Positions 1-7,581 of a stretch of DNA of 33,643 bases are shown one piece after another; position 1 is the stretch's first letter, and every line of letters starts with the position of its first letter. Both the position numbers and the translations under genes were made by a program. This DNA is from CAG-307 sp964524125 (GTDB lineage: Bacteria > Bacillota_I > Bacilli_A > Acholeplasmatales > Anaeroplasmataceae): contig CAZGBY010000012.1 of the NCBI GenBank assembly GCA_964524125.1, positions 1 to 33,643 on the forward strand, given 5' to 3'. Under the pieces are notes generated by a model that ran no database searches, had not been told where the DNA came from, and worked only from the letters and a program-made list of their open reading frames with translations.

Positions 1-245
1 ATTTAACTTCACTAATTATTGGTGAAAATGTAACTACAATTGAACAATATGCATTCTATAATTGTGAGAATTTAGAAAGTGTATATTATACAGGTTCAAG
101 TGAAACTTGGGCGTCTATATCTTTAGACTTGTTTAATAACTGCTTAATAAACGCTAATCGTTATTACTATTCTGAATCTCAACCATCAGATACTACTTAT
201 TCTTATTGGTATTATGATGAAAATGGTGATTTAGCTATATGGTAA
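1..245 (+). CDS. BspA-like leucine-rich-repeat protein, C-terminal fragment
   Basis: Frame 3 is open from the window edge to a TAA, giving about 80 residues of a protein that starts outside the window. It begins with a typical BspA/LRR_5 repeat (LIIGENVTTIEQYAF, then NCENLESVYYTG), in which a short beta strand is followed by a loop and the next repeat. It ends in a Tyr/Trp-rich tail (SYWYYDENGDLAIW) of the kind often closing such proteins in gut Firmicutes. Members are usually secreted or surface-attached and are implicated in adhesion. The N-terminus, signal peptide and anchor cannot be seen. The family assignment is fairly secure; the function is inferred. Confidence 0.75.
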   Translation, partial: LTSLIIGENVTTIEQYAFYNCENLESVYYTGSSETWASISLDLFNNCLINANRYYYSESQPSDTTYSYWYYDENGDLAIW

Positions 246-248
246 TTA

Positions 249-274
249 AGTCTCTCTTCGGAGAGGCTTTTTTG
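249..274 (+). terminator. Rho-independent terminator after the LRR protein
   Basis: An 8-bp stem, AGTCTCTC (249-256) with GAGAGGCT (261-268) including one G-U pair, is closed by a stable UUCG tetraloop (257-260) and followed by a run of T. It lies four bases after the stop codon of the LRR fragment. Confidence 0.9.
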
Positions 275-433
275 TTTATTGAAATTTTTATCTTTTTTAA
301 ATTATATGTTAAATATAAGTTAAATAATAATGTTAAATAATAAAAAAATATCATTTTAAAGAATATCGGCAAAAAATCAAATATATAGTAAAATATAATT
401 AGTTATATTGTTTGCGATAAAAGGAGGTATTCT

Positions 434-913
434 ATGGAACTATACCATAGTAGTATTGTAATTGCTGATAAACCTAAAATTATGGTAAGTGATCTATATT
501 TAGATTTTGGTTTTGGTTTTTATACAACAATGAATAAAAATCAAGCAATTAAATGGACTTTAAAACAAAAAGATAGAAAACAAAGTTCTATAGGACATGT
601 TTCTTCATATGATTTTGATTATATAAATGCACAAAAAGATCTTAAAATCCTTAATTTTGAAAGTGCAAACAATGATTGGTTAGATTTTGTATATTTAAAC
701 AGAAAAGGCAATTATAAAGAAGATTATGATATAGTTATAGGTCCTGTTGCTGATGATGGAGTATATGAGGTTGTAAGATTATATGAAACTGGTATTTTTG
801 ATTTAGAAGAAACTTTTAAAAGATTAAAAGTAGAAGAATTATATAATCAAGTTTTATTTCATACTCAAAAATCTTTAAATTATTTAAAATTTATAGAATC
901 GGAGGAAATATAA
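434..913 (+). CDS. DUF3990 family protein, ADP-ribosyltransferase-like fold, candidate toxin
   Basis: This 159-residue protein matches the DUF3990 pattern as I know it. It starts with LYHSS, the counterpart of the ART-fold 'YHG' strand. Next comes DFGFGFYTT (about 25-33) followed by NKNQAIKW, the NAD-site Tyr and helix arrangement shared with PARP/DarT-like ARTs. Later come the family hallmark DIVIGPVADDGVY and the C-terminal FIESEE. Pfam places DUF3990 in the ADP-ribosyltransferase clan; the substrate is unknown to me. A good AAAGGAGG site lies just upstream. The stop overlaps the next start (TAATG), and two small genes follow, as in a toxin-antitoxin-like operon. Family call is confident; toxin activity is inference. 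Confidence 0.8.
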   Translation: MELYHSSIVIADKPKIMVSDLYLDFGFGFYTTMNKNQAIKWTLKQKDRKQSSIGHVSSYDFDYINAQKDLKILNFESANNDWLDFVYLNRKGNYKEDYDIVIGPVADDGVYEVVRLYETGIFDLEETFKRLKVEELYNQVLFHTQKSLNYLKFIESEEI

Positions 914-1146
914 TGAATAAAGATGAATTCGCAACATTTTTAGCTGTAACTACTCCTGATATTATTTCAAAAATCATGGATAAATATAACTTATCAGAAG
1001 ATGAAGCTTCATCACTTTTTCATAAATCAAAACTTTATCAAATGCTAGAAGAAGAAAAAACTAAAGTTTGGCATTATAGTTCTGAAATGATAGTAGAATT
1101 ATTAGACAGAGAACAAAAAGGAAATCTTATTTTCCCAGAGGTGTAA
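913..1146 (+). CDS. Small helical protein of the DUF3990 cassette, DUF3791-like
   Basis: A 77-residue acidic, predicted all-helical protein. It starts on the ATG overlapping the DUF3990 stop, with GGAGG ten bases upstream inside the previous gene. The central stretch (MDKYNLSEDEASSLFHKSKLY) followed by a conserved-looking Trp-His-Tyr resembles the small partner proteins that accompany DUF3990/DUF3791 pairs. It has no catalytic motif or membrane segment. Its place between the ART-like gene and a DUF3791 gene suggests a partner or antitoxin role, which is inference. It may be a divergent DUF3791 paralogue, since it shares the layout of two helices and a short C-terminal helix. Confidence 0.6.
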   Translation: MNKDEFATFLAVTTPDIISKIMDKYNLSEDEASSLFHKSKLYQMLEEEKTKVWHYSSEMIVELLDREQKGNLIFPEV

Positions 1147-1147
1147 T

Positions 1148-1348
1148 ATGACAAACACATTAAAATTTAAAACTTTTTGTTTTGAAATGTATAAAGCTAA
1201 AAAAGAAATGAAAGGTAAAGAAGTCCAAGAATTATTTGAGCAATATAAAGTTTATGAGTATTTAGATAAACATTATGATGTACTACATTCTTTAGGTGAT
1301 GAATATTTGATTGAAGATATAGATTCTTATATCAATGCTAGAAAGTAA
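1148..1348 (+). CDS. DUF3791 family small protein
   Basis: A 66-residue protein with the DUF3791 signature: an N-terminal FKTFCFEMYK helix, a middle 'VQELFEQYKVYEYLDKHYD' helix, and the near-invariant ending HYDVLHSLGDEYLIEDID. DUF3791 genes are commonly found beside DUF3990 genes. The start follows the previous stop by one base and is preceded by GAGGTG. The function of the family is not established as far as I know. The operon position fits an antitoxin or accessory factor for the ART-like protein. Confidence 0.75.
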   Translation: MTNTLKFKTFCFEMYKAKKEMKGKEVQELFEQYKVYEYLDKHYDVLHSLGDEYLIEDIDSYINARK

Positions 1349-1394
1349 TAAAAATATAGAATTTAAAATGTAAATAATAAAACAGAAGCCTAGT

Positions 1395-1410
1395 AAATAG
1401 ACGTCTATTT
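1395..1410. repeat. Perfect 16-bp palindrome between convergent genes
   Basis: AAATAGACGTCTATTT is self-complementary over 16 bases and sits in the 71-bp gap between the DUF3791 gene (+) and coaD (-). Folded as RNA it gives a 6-bp stem with an ACGU loop and T-rich flanks on both sides. It could be a weak bidirectional terminator or a protein-binding site. The stem is AU-rich, so I am unsure. Confidence 0.4.
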
Positions 1411-1419
1411 TATTATACT

Positions 1420-1923
1420 TTATAATAATTTCTTACTAACATTATTACCTTTAAACTTGTTAGTAACTTCTAAAACTATTTCTTTAGGTACATAAGGAGA
1501 TATATCAATATTATATGTAACAAATTCCTTGATTGCAGAAGAAGAAATAAATTGATTCTTAGCACTTGGCATCATAAGTAATGTTTCTATATTTGGATCA
1601 ATATCTTTATTAAACTGTGCTAAAGAAAATTCAGACTCATAATCTTGATAATTTCTTAAACCTCTAATAATAACTTTAATATCATTTTGTTTAGCATACT
1701 GTACTACTAAATCATTATTTTCAATAACTTTAACATTATCTAAATGTTTTACAACCTTTTTAATCATATTTACTCTTTCTAAACTTGAAAAAGTAGGATG
1801 CTTCTTGATGTTACAACTAACAAGTACATGAACTTCTTCAAATATAGAAGATGCTCTTCTTATAATATCTAAATGTCCATTAGAAAATGGATCAAATGTA
1901 CCAGGATAAACTGCTTTTGCCAT
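1420..1923 (-). CDS. coaD: Phosphopantetheine adenylyltransferase
   Basis: Transfers AMP from ATP to 4'-phosphopantetheine to give dephospho-CoA, the fourth step of CoA synthesis; cytosolic. The 167 residues fit the family length (~160). Visible motifs are GTFDPFSNGH (8-17, the nucleotidyltransferase TxGH box, here with Ser first), VIIRGLR in the middle (substrate and ATP contacts), and QFISSSAIKE (the ISSS-x-R/K ATP-phosphate motif). An AAGGTG site precedes the ATG. The usual upstream partner rsmD is absent and the gene stands alone on the minus strand. The final CoA step, coaE, is in the operon at 6621. Confidence 0.95.
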   Translation of the reverse strand: MAKAVYPGTFDPFSNGHLDIIRRASSIFEEVHVLVSCNIKKHPTFSSLERVNMIKKVVKHLDNVKVIENNDLVVQYAKQNDIKVIIRGLRNYQDYESEFSLAQFNKDIDPNIETLLMMPSAKNQFISSSAIKEFVTYNIDISPYVPKEIVLEVTNKFKGNNVSKKLL

Positions 1924-1957
1924 AAAAATACACCTTATTTCTTTTTAAAGTACAAAT

Positions 1958-1986
1958 ATTATATATTATTTTTAAAATATTATCAA
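1958..1986 (-). promoter_or_regulatory. Sigma-A type promoter of coaD
   Basis: Read on the minus strand: -35 TTGATA (1986-1981), a 17-bp spacer, and -10 TATAAT (1963-1958). The spacing is ideal and it lies about 35 bases ahead of the coaD start. Confidence 0.75.
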
Positions 1987-2021
1987 TTCATGATATTAAA
2001 TTTTGAAAAAATATGATAAAA

Positions 2022-2027
2022 TATAAT
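2022..2027 (+). promoter_or_regulatory. Probable -10 box for the small membrane gene and yhbY
   Basis: TATAAT lies 20 bases before the reassigned ATG at 2047, but I see no convincing -35 hexamer at 16-18 bp. The predicted transcript would begin almost at the GGAGG ribosome-binding site. Confidence 0.4.
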
Positions 2028-2046
2028 ATAAATGGAGGTTTTCTAT

Positions 2047-2337
2047 ATGATACTTTATATTGTTATTGAAATTGCACTTATTGCATTACTTATACTTACT
2101 TTATTAAATAAATTTACACCAGCTTCTTATAATGATACTCAAAAAAATTACTTTAAAAAGACTGCATTAATTTGTCTTGGTGTATTTATACTTGCTTTTT
2201 TCTTTTTTATTATAGGAGAAGCAGTAGAAGATCTTTATCCTGCATTTGATATTATAGGCTTAGTACTTATTGTATTAAGTTTAGCATTTTATTTTTATCA
2301 AAAATATAATTTTAAAAAAATTAATAAGGAGAATTAA
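2047..2337 (+). CDS. Small membrane protein, three predicted helices, unknown function
   Basis: I place the start at the ATG at 2047, not at the in-frame ATG at 2032. The latter overlaps the GGAGG ribosome-binding site (2034-2038), which is spaced 8 bases from 2047. The 96-residue product has hydrophobic helices at about 2-20, 39-57 and 63-83, a short hydrophilic loop (about 22-37) and a Lys/Asn-rich tail. I recognise no family. It is followed after two bases by yhbY and probably shares its transcript. Confidence 0.65.
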   Translation: MILYIVIEIALIALLILTLLNKFTPASYNDTQKNYFKKTALICLGVFILAFFFFIIGEAVEDLYPAFDIIGLVLIVLSLAFYFYQKYNFKKINKEN

Positions 2338-2339
2338 TT

Positions 2340-2636
2340 ATGATTTTAACTACTAAACAAAAATGCTTCTTAAGAAGTAAAGCTCAAACTATTAAACCAG
2401 TTTTCCAAATAGGAAAAGAAGGTATTACACAAAATATGATTAGAGATATTTTATTTTATTTAAATAAAAATGAATTAATGAAAATTTCTATTTTACAAAA
2501 TAGCGCTATTGAAGCTGATGAGGCTATTTCTATTTTAGAAGGCGCAGGTATTACTGTTGTACAAAAAATAGGAAGACAACTAGTTTGTTATAAATATAGT
2601 GAAAACGCAAAAAATCCTATTATATTTGAAAAATAA
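2340..2636 (+). CDS. yhbY: YhbY family CRM-domain RNA-binding protein
   Basis: A single CRM domain fills the 98 residues. It starts with LTTKQKCFLRSKAQTIKP and continues to FQIGKEGIT, the GxxG-type loop that contacts RNA, then the helix NMIRDILFYLNKNELMKI and the end strand VQKIGRQLVCYK. Members bind pre-50S ribosomal particles and help large-subunit assembly; cytosolic. Length and motifs match the E. coli YhbY and B. subtilis YqeI type. A GGAG site lies in the end of the preceding gene. A terminator follows directly after the stop. Confidence 0.92.
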   Translation: MILTTKQKCFLRSKAQTIKPVFQIGKEGITQNMIRDILFYLNKNELMKISILQNSAIEADEAISILEGAGITVVQKIGRQLVCYKYSENAKNPIIFEK

Positions 2637-2656
2637 TCGACTTTGTCGATTTTTTT
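2635..2656 (+). terminator. Terminator or attenuator between yhbY and polA
   Basis: Stem AATCGAC (2635-2641) with GTCGATT (2645-2651), a TTT loop, and a run of T to 2656. It overlaps the yhbY stop codon. The polA ribosome-binding site begins only a few bases later, so no full promoter fits between the hairpin and polA. Confidence 0.8.
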
Positions 2657-2676
2657 CCTAAAAGGAGTGAATTTTT

Positions 2677-5301
2677 ATGAAAAGAATTATCTTAATAGAT
2701 GGTAACTCTTTAATGTATAGAGCATTCTTTGGAATTGCTGATACTCAAACTTTAAAACCAAATACTAAAGGAATATTTACAAACGCAATTATGTCTTTTG
2801 CAAGAATGATTAATCACATCTTAAAAGAAGATTTTGATAATATGTTAGTTGCTTTTGATGCTGGAAAACATACTTTCCGTCATGAGATTATGCAAGACTA
2901 TAAGGCAGGACGTTCATCAATGCCTGAAGAAATGCGCATGCAAATACCATTTATTAAAAAACTATTAGATTTACTTGGTGTTAAACATTATGAAATAAAA
3001 GAATATGAAGCTGATGATATCATAGGTACTATGGCACAAAAAGCTATTGATGAAGGATATCATGTAGATGTTTATTCATCAGATAAAGACTTACTTCAAC
3101 TAATTGGTGATAATACAACTGTACACTTAACTAAAAAAGGTTTAACAGATTTAGAAGATTATACGCCAGCCCATTTTAAAGAAGTGTATGATTTAGAAGT
3201 TCCTCAATTTATAGATCTTAAAGCATTAATGGGAGATAAATCAGATAATATTTCAGGAATACCAGGAATAGGTATTAAAAAAGCGGTTAAGTATTTAAAT
3301 GAATATCAAACTGTTGAAGGCATAATTGAAAATGTTGATGCATTAAAAGGTAAAGATAAAGAAAACTTTAAAGAATTTAAAGACCTTGCCCTTACATGTA
3401 AAAAAATGGTCACAATCTTACGTGATGCACCTATTGATTTAAATTTAGAAGATACAATTAGACAAGATGTTAATTTAGATAAATTAAGAGAGTTTTATTC
3501 ATATTTAGAACTACCTTCTTTAATAAAGGATTTAAATAAAACAACTAAACAAGTTCAAATATATGATAATACTTATAAAGTAATAGATAATCAATTTGAT
3601 TTAATAGATATCTTAGAAGAAAATTCAGCATTAATCTTTGAAACATCTGATTATAATTATCATTCATCAAATATATTATATATAGGTATGAAAAATTCTA
3701 AAGGAAACTTTATTATAAAACCAGAATTATTATATCAATCAATTGATTTACAACTTTTCTTATCAGATAAGAATAATCATAAATCAATTTATGATTATAA
3801 AAGAGCTTATGTTTCTTTAAAGAAATTAGGTTTTGAATTAAACGGAATTGATTTTGATATGTTACTAGCTGCGTATATTTTAAATCCTTCTATTAATAAA
3901 AATGAATTTAAAATGGTCTCAGCTACTTATGAGTATTATGATATTAATTTAGAAGAAGAAATATATGGAAAAGGTGTTAAAAGATGTATCCCTTCTGATG
4001 ATATTTTAATGCCTCATATTATTAATAAAGTAGAATGTTTATATAATTTAAAAGATAAATTAATTTCACTTTTAAAAGAAAACAATCAATATGAATTATT
4101 AACTGATATTGAAATACCACTTTCTTGTGTACTTGGTGATATGGAATTTGAAGGTATTAAAGTAGATCTTGAAGAATTAGAACGTCAAAGAGTTGATCTT
4201 GAAGAAAGAATCAATTTTATCGAATCTGAAATTTATAGATTATCAGGATGTGAATTTAATATTTCATCTCCAAAACAATTAGGTACAGTTTTATTTGAAA
4301 CTTTATCTCTTCCTTGTTCTAAAAAAACTAAAACAGGCTATTCAACTGAACAATCAGTTTTAGAAGAAATTGCTCACCTACATCCAGTAGTAGATTATGT
4401 TTTAAATTATCGTCAACTAGCTAAATTATATCAAACTTATATAATTGGACTAAAAAGTCAGATATTTTCCGATAATAAATGCCATACAATTTATGAACAA
4501 GCTTTAACTCAAACAGGAAGATTATCTTCAATCGAACCAAATTTACAAAACATTCCTATAAGAACTGAACAAGGTAGACTTATAAGAAAAATGTTTGTGC
4601 CTAATAATAAAGAAAATATTTTCTTTTCAGCAGACTATTCACAAATAGAACTAAGAGTTTTAGCCCATATGGCTAATGTATCAAAACTAATTGAAGCTTT
4701 TAATAATGATTGTGATATACATTCTCAAACTGCTAAAGAAATATTTAATAAAGAAGAAATTACACCAGAAGAAAGAAGAAAAGCTAAAGCTGTAAACTTT
4801 GGTATAATATATGGTATATCATCATATGGTCTTTCAACTGATATTGGTATATCTACTAAAGAAGCGAAATCTTATATTGAAAAATATTATGAAATATATC
4901 CTGAGATTAAAACATTTATGGAAGATACAATCGATTTTTGTAAAGAAAATGGTTATGTAAAAACTATTAAAAATCGTAAACGTTATATTCCAGATATCGA
5001 TTCTAAAGTATTTCAACAAAGAGAATTTGCTAAACGTACAGCTATGAACGCTCCTATTCAAGGTAGTGCAGCTGATATAATTAAAATCGCAATGATTAAT
5101 ATTGCTAAAAAAATGAAAGAACTTAAATTAAAGAGTAAAATGTTACTTCAAATTCATGACGAACTTTTATTTGAAGTTATACCACAAGAAGAAAAAATTC
5201 TTGAAGATATGGTAACATTTGAAATGGAAAATGCAGTTAAACTTAATGTAAAACTTTCTGTGTCTCATGATAAGGGAAGAAATTGGTATGAGGTGAAATA
5301 A
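2677..5301 (+). CDS. polA: DNA polymerase I
   Basis: Gap-filling polymerase with 5'-3' exonuclease, used for Okazaki fragment maturation and excision repair. The 874 residues split into an N-terminal FEN-type nuclease (1-~290; LIDGNSLMYRAFF, EADDIIGT, LMGDKSDNI), a 3'-5' exonuclease-like domain (~300-480) and the polymerase domain (~490-874). Motif A is D653YSQIE658, motif B is K704xxxF708GxxY712, and motif C is H827DE829. The proofreading domain looks inactive: the first DxE motif reads FETS and the YxxxD motif is absent, as in Bacillus Pol I. The ribosome-binding site is AAAGGAG. It heads a long operon and its stop overlaps the nitroreductase start. Confidence 0.97.
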   Translation: MKRIILIDGNSLMYRAFFGIADTQTLKPNTKGIFTNAIMSFARMINHILKEDFDNMLVAFDAGKHTFRHEIMQDYKAGRSSMPEEMRMQIPFIKKLLDLLGVKHYEIKEYEADDIIGTMAQKAIDEGYHVDVYSSDKDLLQLIGDNTTVHLTKKGLTDLEDYTPAHFKEVYDLEVPQFIDLKALMGDKSDNISGIPGIGIKKAVKYLNEYQTVEGIIENVDALKGKDKENFKEFKDLALTCKKMVTILRDAPIDLNLEDTIRQDVNLDKLREFYSYLELPSLIKDLNKTTKQVQIYDNTYKVIDNQFDLIDILEENSALIFETSDYNYHSSNILYIGMKNSKGNFIIKPELLYQSIDLQLFLSDKNNHKSIYDYKRAYVSLKKLGFELNGIDFDMLLAAYILNPSINKNEFKMVSATYEYYDINLEEEIYGKGVKRCIPSDDILMPHIINKVECLYNLKDKLISLLKENNQYELLTDIEIPLSCVLGDMEFEGIKVDLEELERQRVDLEERINFIESEIYRLSGCEFNISSPKQLGTVLFETLSLPCSKKTKTGYSTEQSVLEEIAHLHPVVDYVLNYRQLAKLYQTYIIGLKSQIFSDNKCHTIYEQALTQTGRLSSIEPNLQNIPIRTEQGRLIRKMFVPNNKENIFFSADYSQIELRVLAHMANVSKLIEAFNNDCDIHSQTAKEIFNKEEITPEERRKAKAVNFGIIYGISSYGLSTDIGISTKEAKSYIEKYYEIYPEIKTFMEDTIDFCKENGYVKTIKNRKRYIPDIDSKVFQQREFAKRTAMNAPIQGSAADIIKIAMINIAKKMKELKLKSKMLLQIHDELLFEVIPQEEKILEDMVTFEMENAVKLNVKLSVSHDKGRNWYEVK

Positions 5302-5807
5302 TGGATATTACAAAAAGAAGAAGTGTAAGAAAATATAAAGATATTGATATACAAGATGAAATACTCGAAAATATTATTAAGTCTAGTTGTCAAGCACCTT
5401 CTGCAAGAAATCAAAGACCTTGGACTTTTCAAATTATAAAAGATAGAAATGTTTTAAATTTACTTGCAAGTTCATCTAAATATGCAGCATTTCTAAAAGA
5501 ATGTCCATGTGTTATTGCAGTTATTATGAAAGATTTAACCTTAATGCCTACACCTGATATGTCACCTATAGATTTATCTATGGTATCAACATATATTATG
5601 CTTGAAGCCCTAAATTATAATTTAGGTACGTGTTATATGGGAATATGGCCAAGAGAAGATAGAACTAAGAACTGTGATACTATTTTAAACTTAAATCAAA
5701 CTGAACATACATTTGCACTTATATCTATTGGTTATCCTTTAAATGATGAAGTATTTACTATTGCTAAAGATAGATATAATAAAGATTTAATTAAATGGGT
5801 GAAGTAA
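5301..5807 (+). CDS. Nitroreductase family flavoprotein
   Basis: 168 residues with the nitroreductase fold signature. The N-terminal RRSVRKYKD is the FMN-phosphate Arg-Ser-x-Arg motif, followed by CQAPSARNQRPWTFQII. The later LNYNLGTCYMGIWP helix-strand and ALISIGYPLND complete the FMN site. Such enzymes reduce nitro compounds or quinones with NAD(P)H. The physiological substrate cannot be read from the sequence. At the short end of the family, it resembles the compact clostridial type. The start overlaps the polA stop by one base, and mutM follows one base later. A redox enzyme is an unusual guest in a replication and repair operon. Confidence 0.88.
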   Translation: MDITKRRSVRKYKDIDIQDEILENIIKSSCQAPSARNQRPWTFQIIKDRNVLNLLASSSKYAAFLKECPCVIAVIMKDLTLMPTPDMSPIDLSMVSTYIMLEALNYNLGTCYMGIWPREDRTKNCDTILNLNQTEHTFALISIGYPLNDEVFTIAKDRYNKDLIKWVK

Positions 5808-5808
5808 T

Positions 5809-6624
5809 ATGCCAGAACTTCCTGAAGTTGAAACTGTAAGAAGAGTATTAAAAGAAAATTTAATAGAAAAAAGTATAATAGACATTAAATCTAATTATCC
5901 AAAAATGGTAGAAGATGATTTTCCATATTTTAAATCAAGTTTATTAAATAAAACATTCAAAGATATAAAAAGAAAAGGTAAGTATTTAATATTTTGTTTA
6001 GAAGATATTTTTCTTATCAGTCATCTTCGTATGGAAGGTAAATTCTTCTATGTAAAAACAAATACTCTTTTTAATGAACATATTCATATGGAATTTATTT
6101 TATCAAATGGATATTCACTTCTTTATCAAGATGTAAGAAAATTTGGTATGATGGTACTTAAAAAAGAAGATGATTTATATACAACCCCTCCTTTATCTAA
6201 AATTGCAAAAGACGCAAATGATCCATCATTTTTATATACTGATTTATATAATTTAATACATAATAAAAAGAAAACAATTAAAGAATCATTATTAGATCAA
6301 AGTGTAATTGCAGGTCTTGGTAATATTTATGTAGATGAAGTATTATTTTTAAGTAAGATTAATCCTCAAATCAAATCACAAGATATTACTATAGAAGATT
6401 GTAAGAATATTTTATTTAACTGTCAAAAAGTATTAAATCAAGCTATAAAAGAAAAAGGCACAACAATTAGATCTTATACTTCATCTTTAAATGTATATGG
6501 AAATTATCAAAACTTTTTAAATGTTCATACAAAATTAAATTGTAAAGAATGTAATAATAAAATAGTAAAAATCAAAATTGGAGGAAGAGGAACATATTAT
6601 TGTCCTTTATGTCAAAAAATATGA
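5809..6624 (+). CDS. mutM: Formamidopyrimidine-DNA glycosylase
   Basis: Bifunctional glycosylase/AP lyase that removes 8-oxoguanine and FapyG from DNA. The protein starts PELPEVE, where Pro2 is the catalytic amine after Met removal and Glu3 the acid. Lys58 sits in RKGKYLIF. The helix-two-turn-helix contains LLDQSVIAGLGNIYVDE. The C-terminal zinc finger has Cys245, Cys248, Cys265 and Cys268, with the DNA-contact Arg260. The 271 residues are family length. The gene ends in TGA directly after the zinc finger, which shows that TGA is a stop codon in this organism. It overlaps coaE by four bases (ATGA). Confidence 0.97.
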   Translation: MPELPEVETVRRVLKENLIEKSIIDIKSNYPKMVEDDFPYFKSSLLNKTFKDIKRKGKYLIFCLEDIFLISHLRMEGKFFYVKTNTLFNEHIHMEFILSNGYSLLYQDVRKFGMMVLKKEDDLYTTPPLSKIAKDANDPSFLYTDLYNLIHNKKKTIKESLLDQSVIAGLGNIYVDEVLFLSKINPQIKSQDITIEDCKNILFNCQKVLNQAIKEKGTTIRSYTSSLNVYGNYQNFLNVHTKLNCKECNNKIVKIKIGGRGTYYCPLCQKI

Positions 6625-7214
6625 GTAAAGTTATAGGAATTACAGGCTCAATTGCTTGTGGTAAATCATATGTATCTAATTATTTAACATCTTTAGGATA
6701 TGAAGTGATTGATACTGATTTAATATCTCATAAAATTACAGAAGATAATTCTAAATATTTACCTTTAATTGAAGATAACTTTCCATCTACTGTAATCAAT
6801 AATAAATTAGATAGAAAGAAACTATCTAATATAATATTTAATGATGCAAAAAAACGAGAAGAACTTAATAATATTTTACATCCTATAATATTAAATGAAG
6901 TTATAATGATGATTAATTCATCACATAGTGATATAATATTTTTAGATGTACCTTTAATGTTTGAAGCACATTTTGATTCTATTTGTGATAAAATAATTTG
7001 TGTGTATACTGATTATAATATTCAAATAGAAAGACTTATAAAAAGAGATAATATCTCGCGTGATGAGGCTATTTTAAGAATTAATAGCCAAATGGATTTA
7101 AAGAAAAAAATGGAACTATCTGATTATTTAATATATAGTATAAATAATTATGATAAAGTTAATCAAAATATTTTAAATGTTTTAAATAAAATCAAGGAGG
7201 AATATTATGCCTAA
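6621..7214 (+). CDS. coaE: Dephospho-CoA kinase
   Basis: Phosphorylates dephospho-CoA to CoA, the last step of the pathway. The P-loop is GSIACGKS (9-16). The LID/CoA region is typical, with VIDTDLISH, FLDVPLMFEA and RLIKRDNISRDEA. I chose the ATG at 6621, which forms an ATGA overlap with mutM and gives the usual short N-terminus (MSKVIGITG). Two upstream in-frame ATGs (6600, 6609) are possible; the one at 6600 has a better-spaced GAGG, but that sequence also encodes the mutM zinc finger. The product is 197 residues from 6621. It overlaps the next gene by eight bases. Confidence 0.93.
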   Translation: MSKVIGITGSIACGKSYVSNYLTSLGYEVIDTDLISHKITEDNSKYLPLIEDNFPSTVINNKLDRKKLSNIIFNDAKKREELNNILHPIILNEVIMMINSSHSDIIFLDVPLMFEAHFDSICDKIICVYTDYNIQIERLIKRDNISRDEAILRINSQMDLKKKMELSDYLIYSINNYDKVNQNILNVLNKIKEEYYA

Positions 7215-7557
7215 ACAACTTGAAACTTCAGAAAATGCTAAAAAAGATTATTTAAAAACTAGATATTATAAAACTAATATGTTACTAATTATGGAATATT
7301 TAAAGAAATATTATGAAGAAAACAATATCAAAATTATTTCTTATAATACTGATTATAATGAAATATCAATAGATGAACAGTATTATAATATGACTATTCG
7401 TTTTGTACAAGTAAGACCAAATGAAGCGGCAGTTGATTTATTTATTGATTCTTATTTTTTATTTGATTTTTATAAGACAAAACGTGTCATTGAAGAATTT
7501 TATAATTTATTAAATAATAAATTTGAATTTAAAGGACTAGCTTTAAATAAAGCTTAA
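7207..7557 (+). CDS. Unrecognised conserved-context protein between coaE and dnaB
   Basis: A 116-residue acidic, Tyr/Asn-rich protein with a textbook AAGGAGG seven bases upstream, starting inside coaE. I recognise no family. The N-terminus (to ~45) looks helical and charged (KKDYLKTRYYKTNMLLIMEY). The middle seems to alternate strands (KIISYN, NEISIDEQYYNMTIRFVQV, AAVDLFIDSYFLF), followed by a helix (KRVIEEFYNLLNN). There are no cysteines, no membrane segment and no catalytic motif. In many Bacilli this slot holds nrdR, but there is no zinc ribbon or ATP cone here. Its strict operon position suggests a role tied to replication or cofactor metabolism, which is inference. Confidence 0.75.
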   Translation: MPKQLETSENAKKDYLKTRYYKTNMLLIMEYLKKYYEENNIKIISYNTDYNEISIDEQYYNMTIRFVQVRPNEAAVDLFIDSYFLFDFYKTKRVIEEFYNLLNNKFEFKGLALNKA

Positions 7558-7581
7558 CGATATATTTAAGGAGTAATTTTT

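Noticed and set aside
4834..5061. Minus-strand open frame inside polA
   Set aside because: It is the antisense of the conserved polymerase motif region, Phe/Ile-rich and without a ribosome site. The same applies to the minus-strand frames inside nadD, tig, glmM, tldE and pdp.
6621..6624. TGA read as tryptophan (Mycoplasma-type code)
   Set aside because: The mutM TGA lies directly after the complete zinc finger and overlaps the coaE start, and conserved Trp positions in the window use TGG.
7207..7557. NrdR at the coaE-dnaB position
   Set aside because: No N-terminal zinc ribbon cysteines and no ATP-cone motif.
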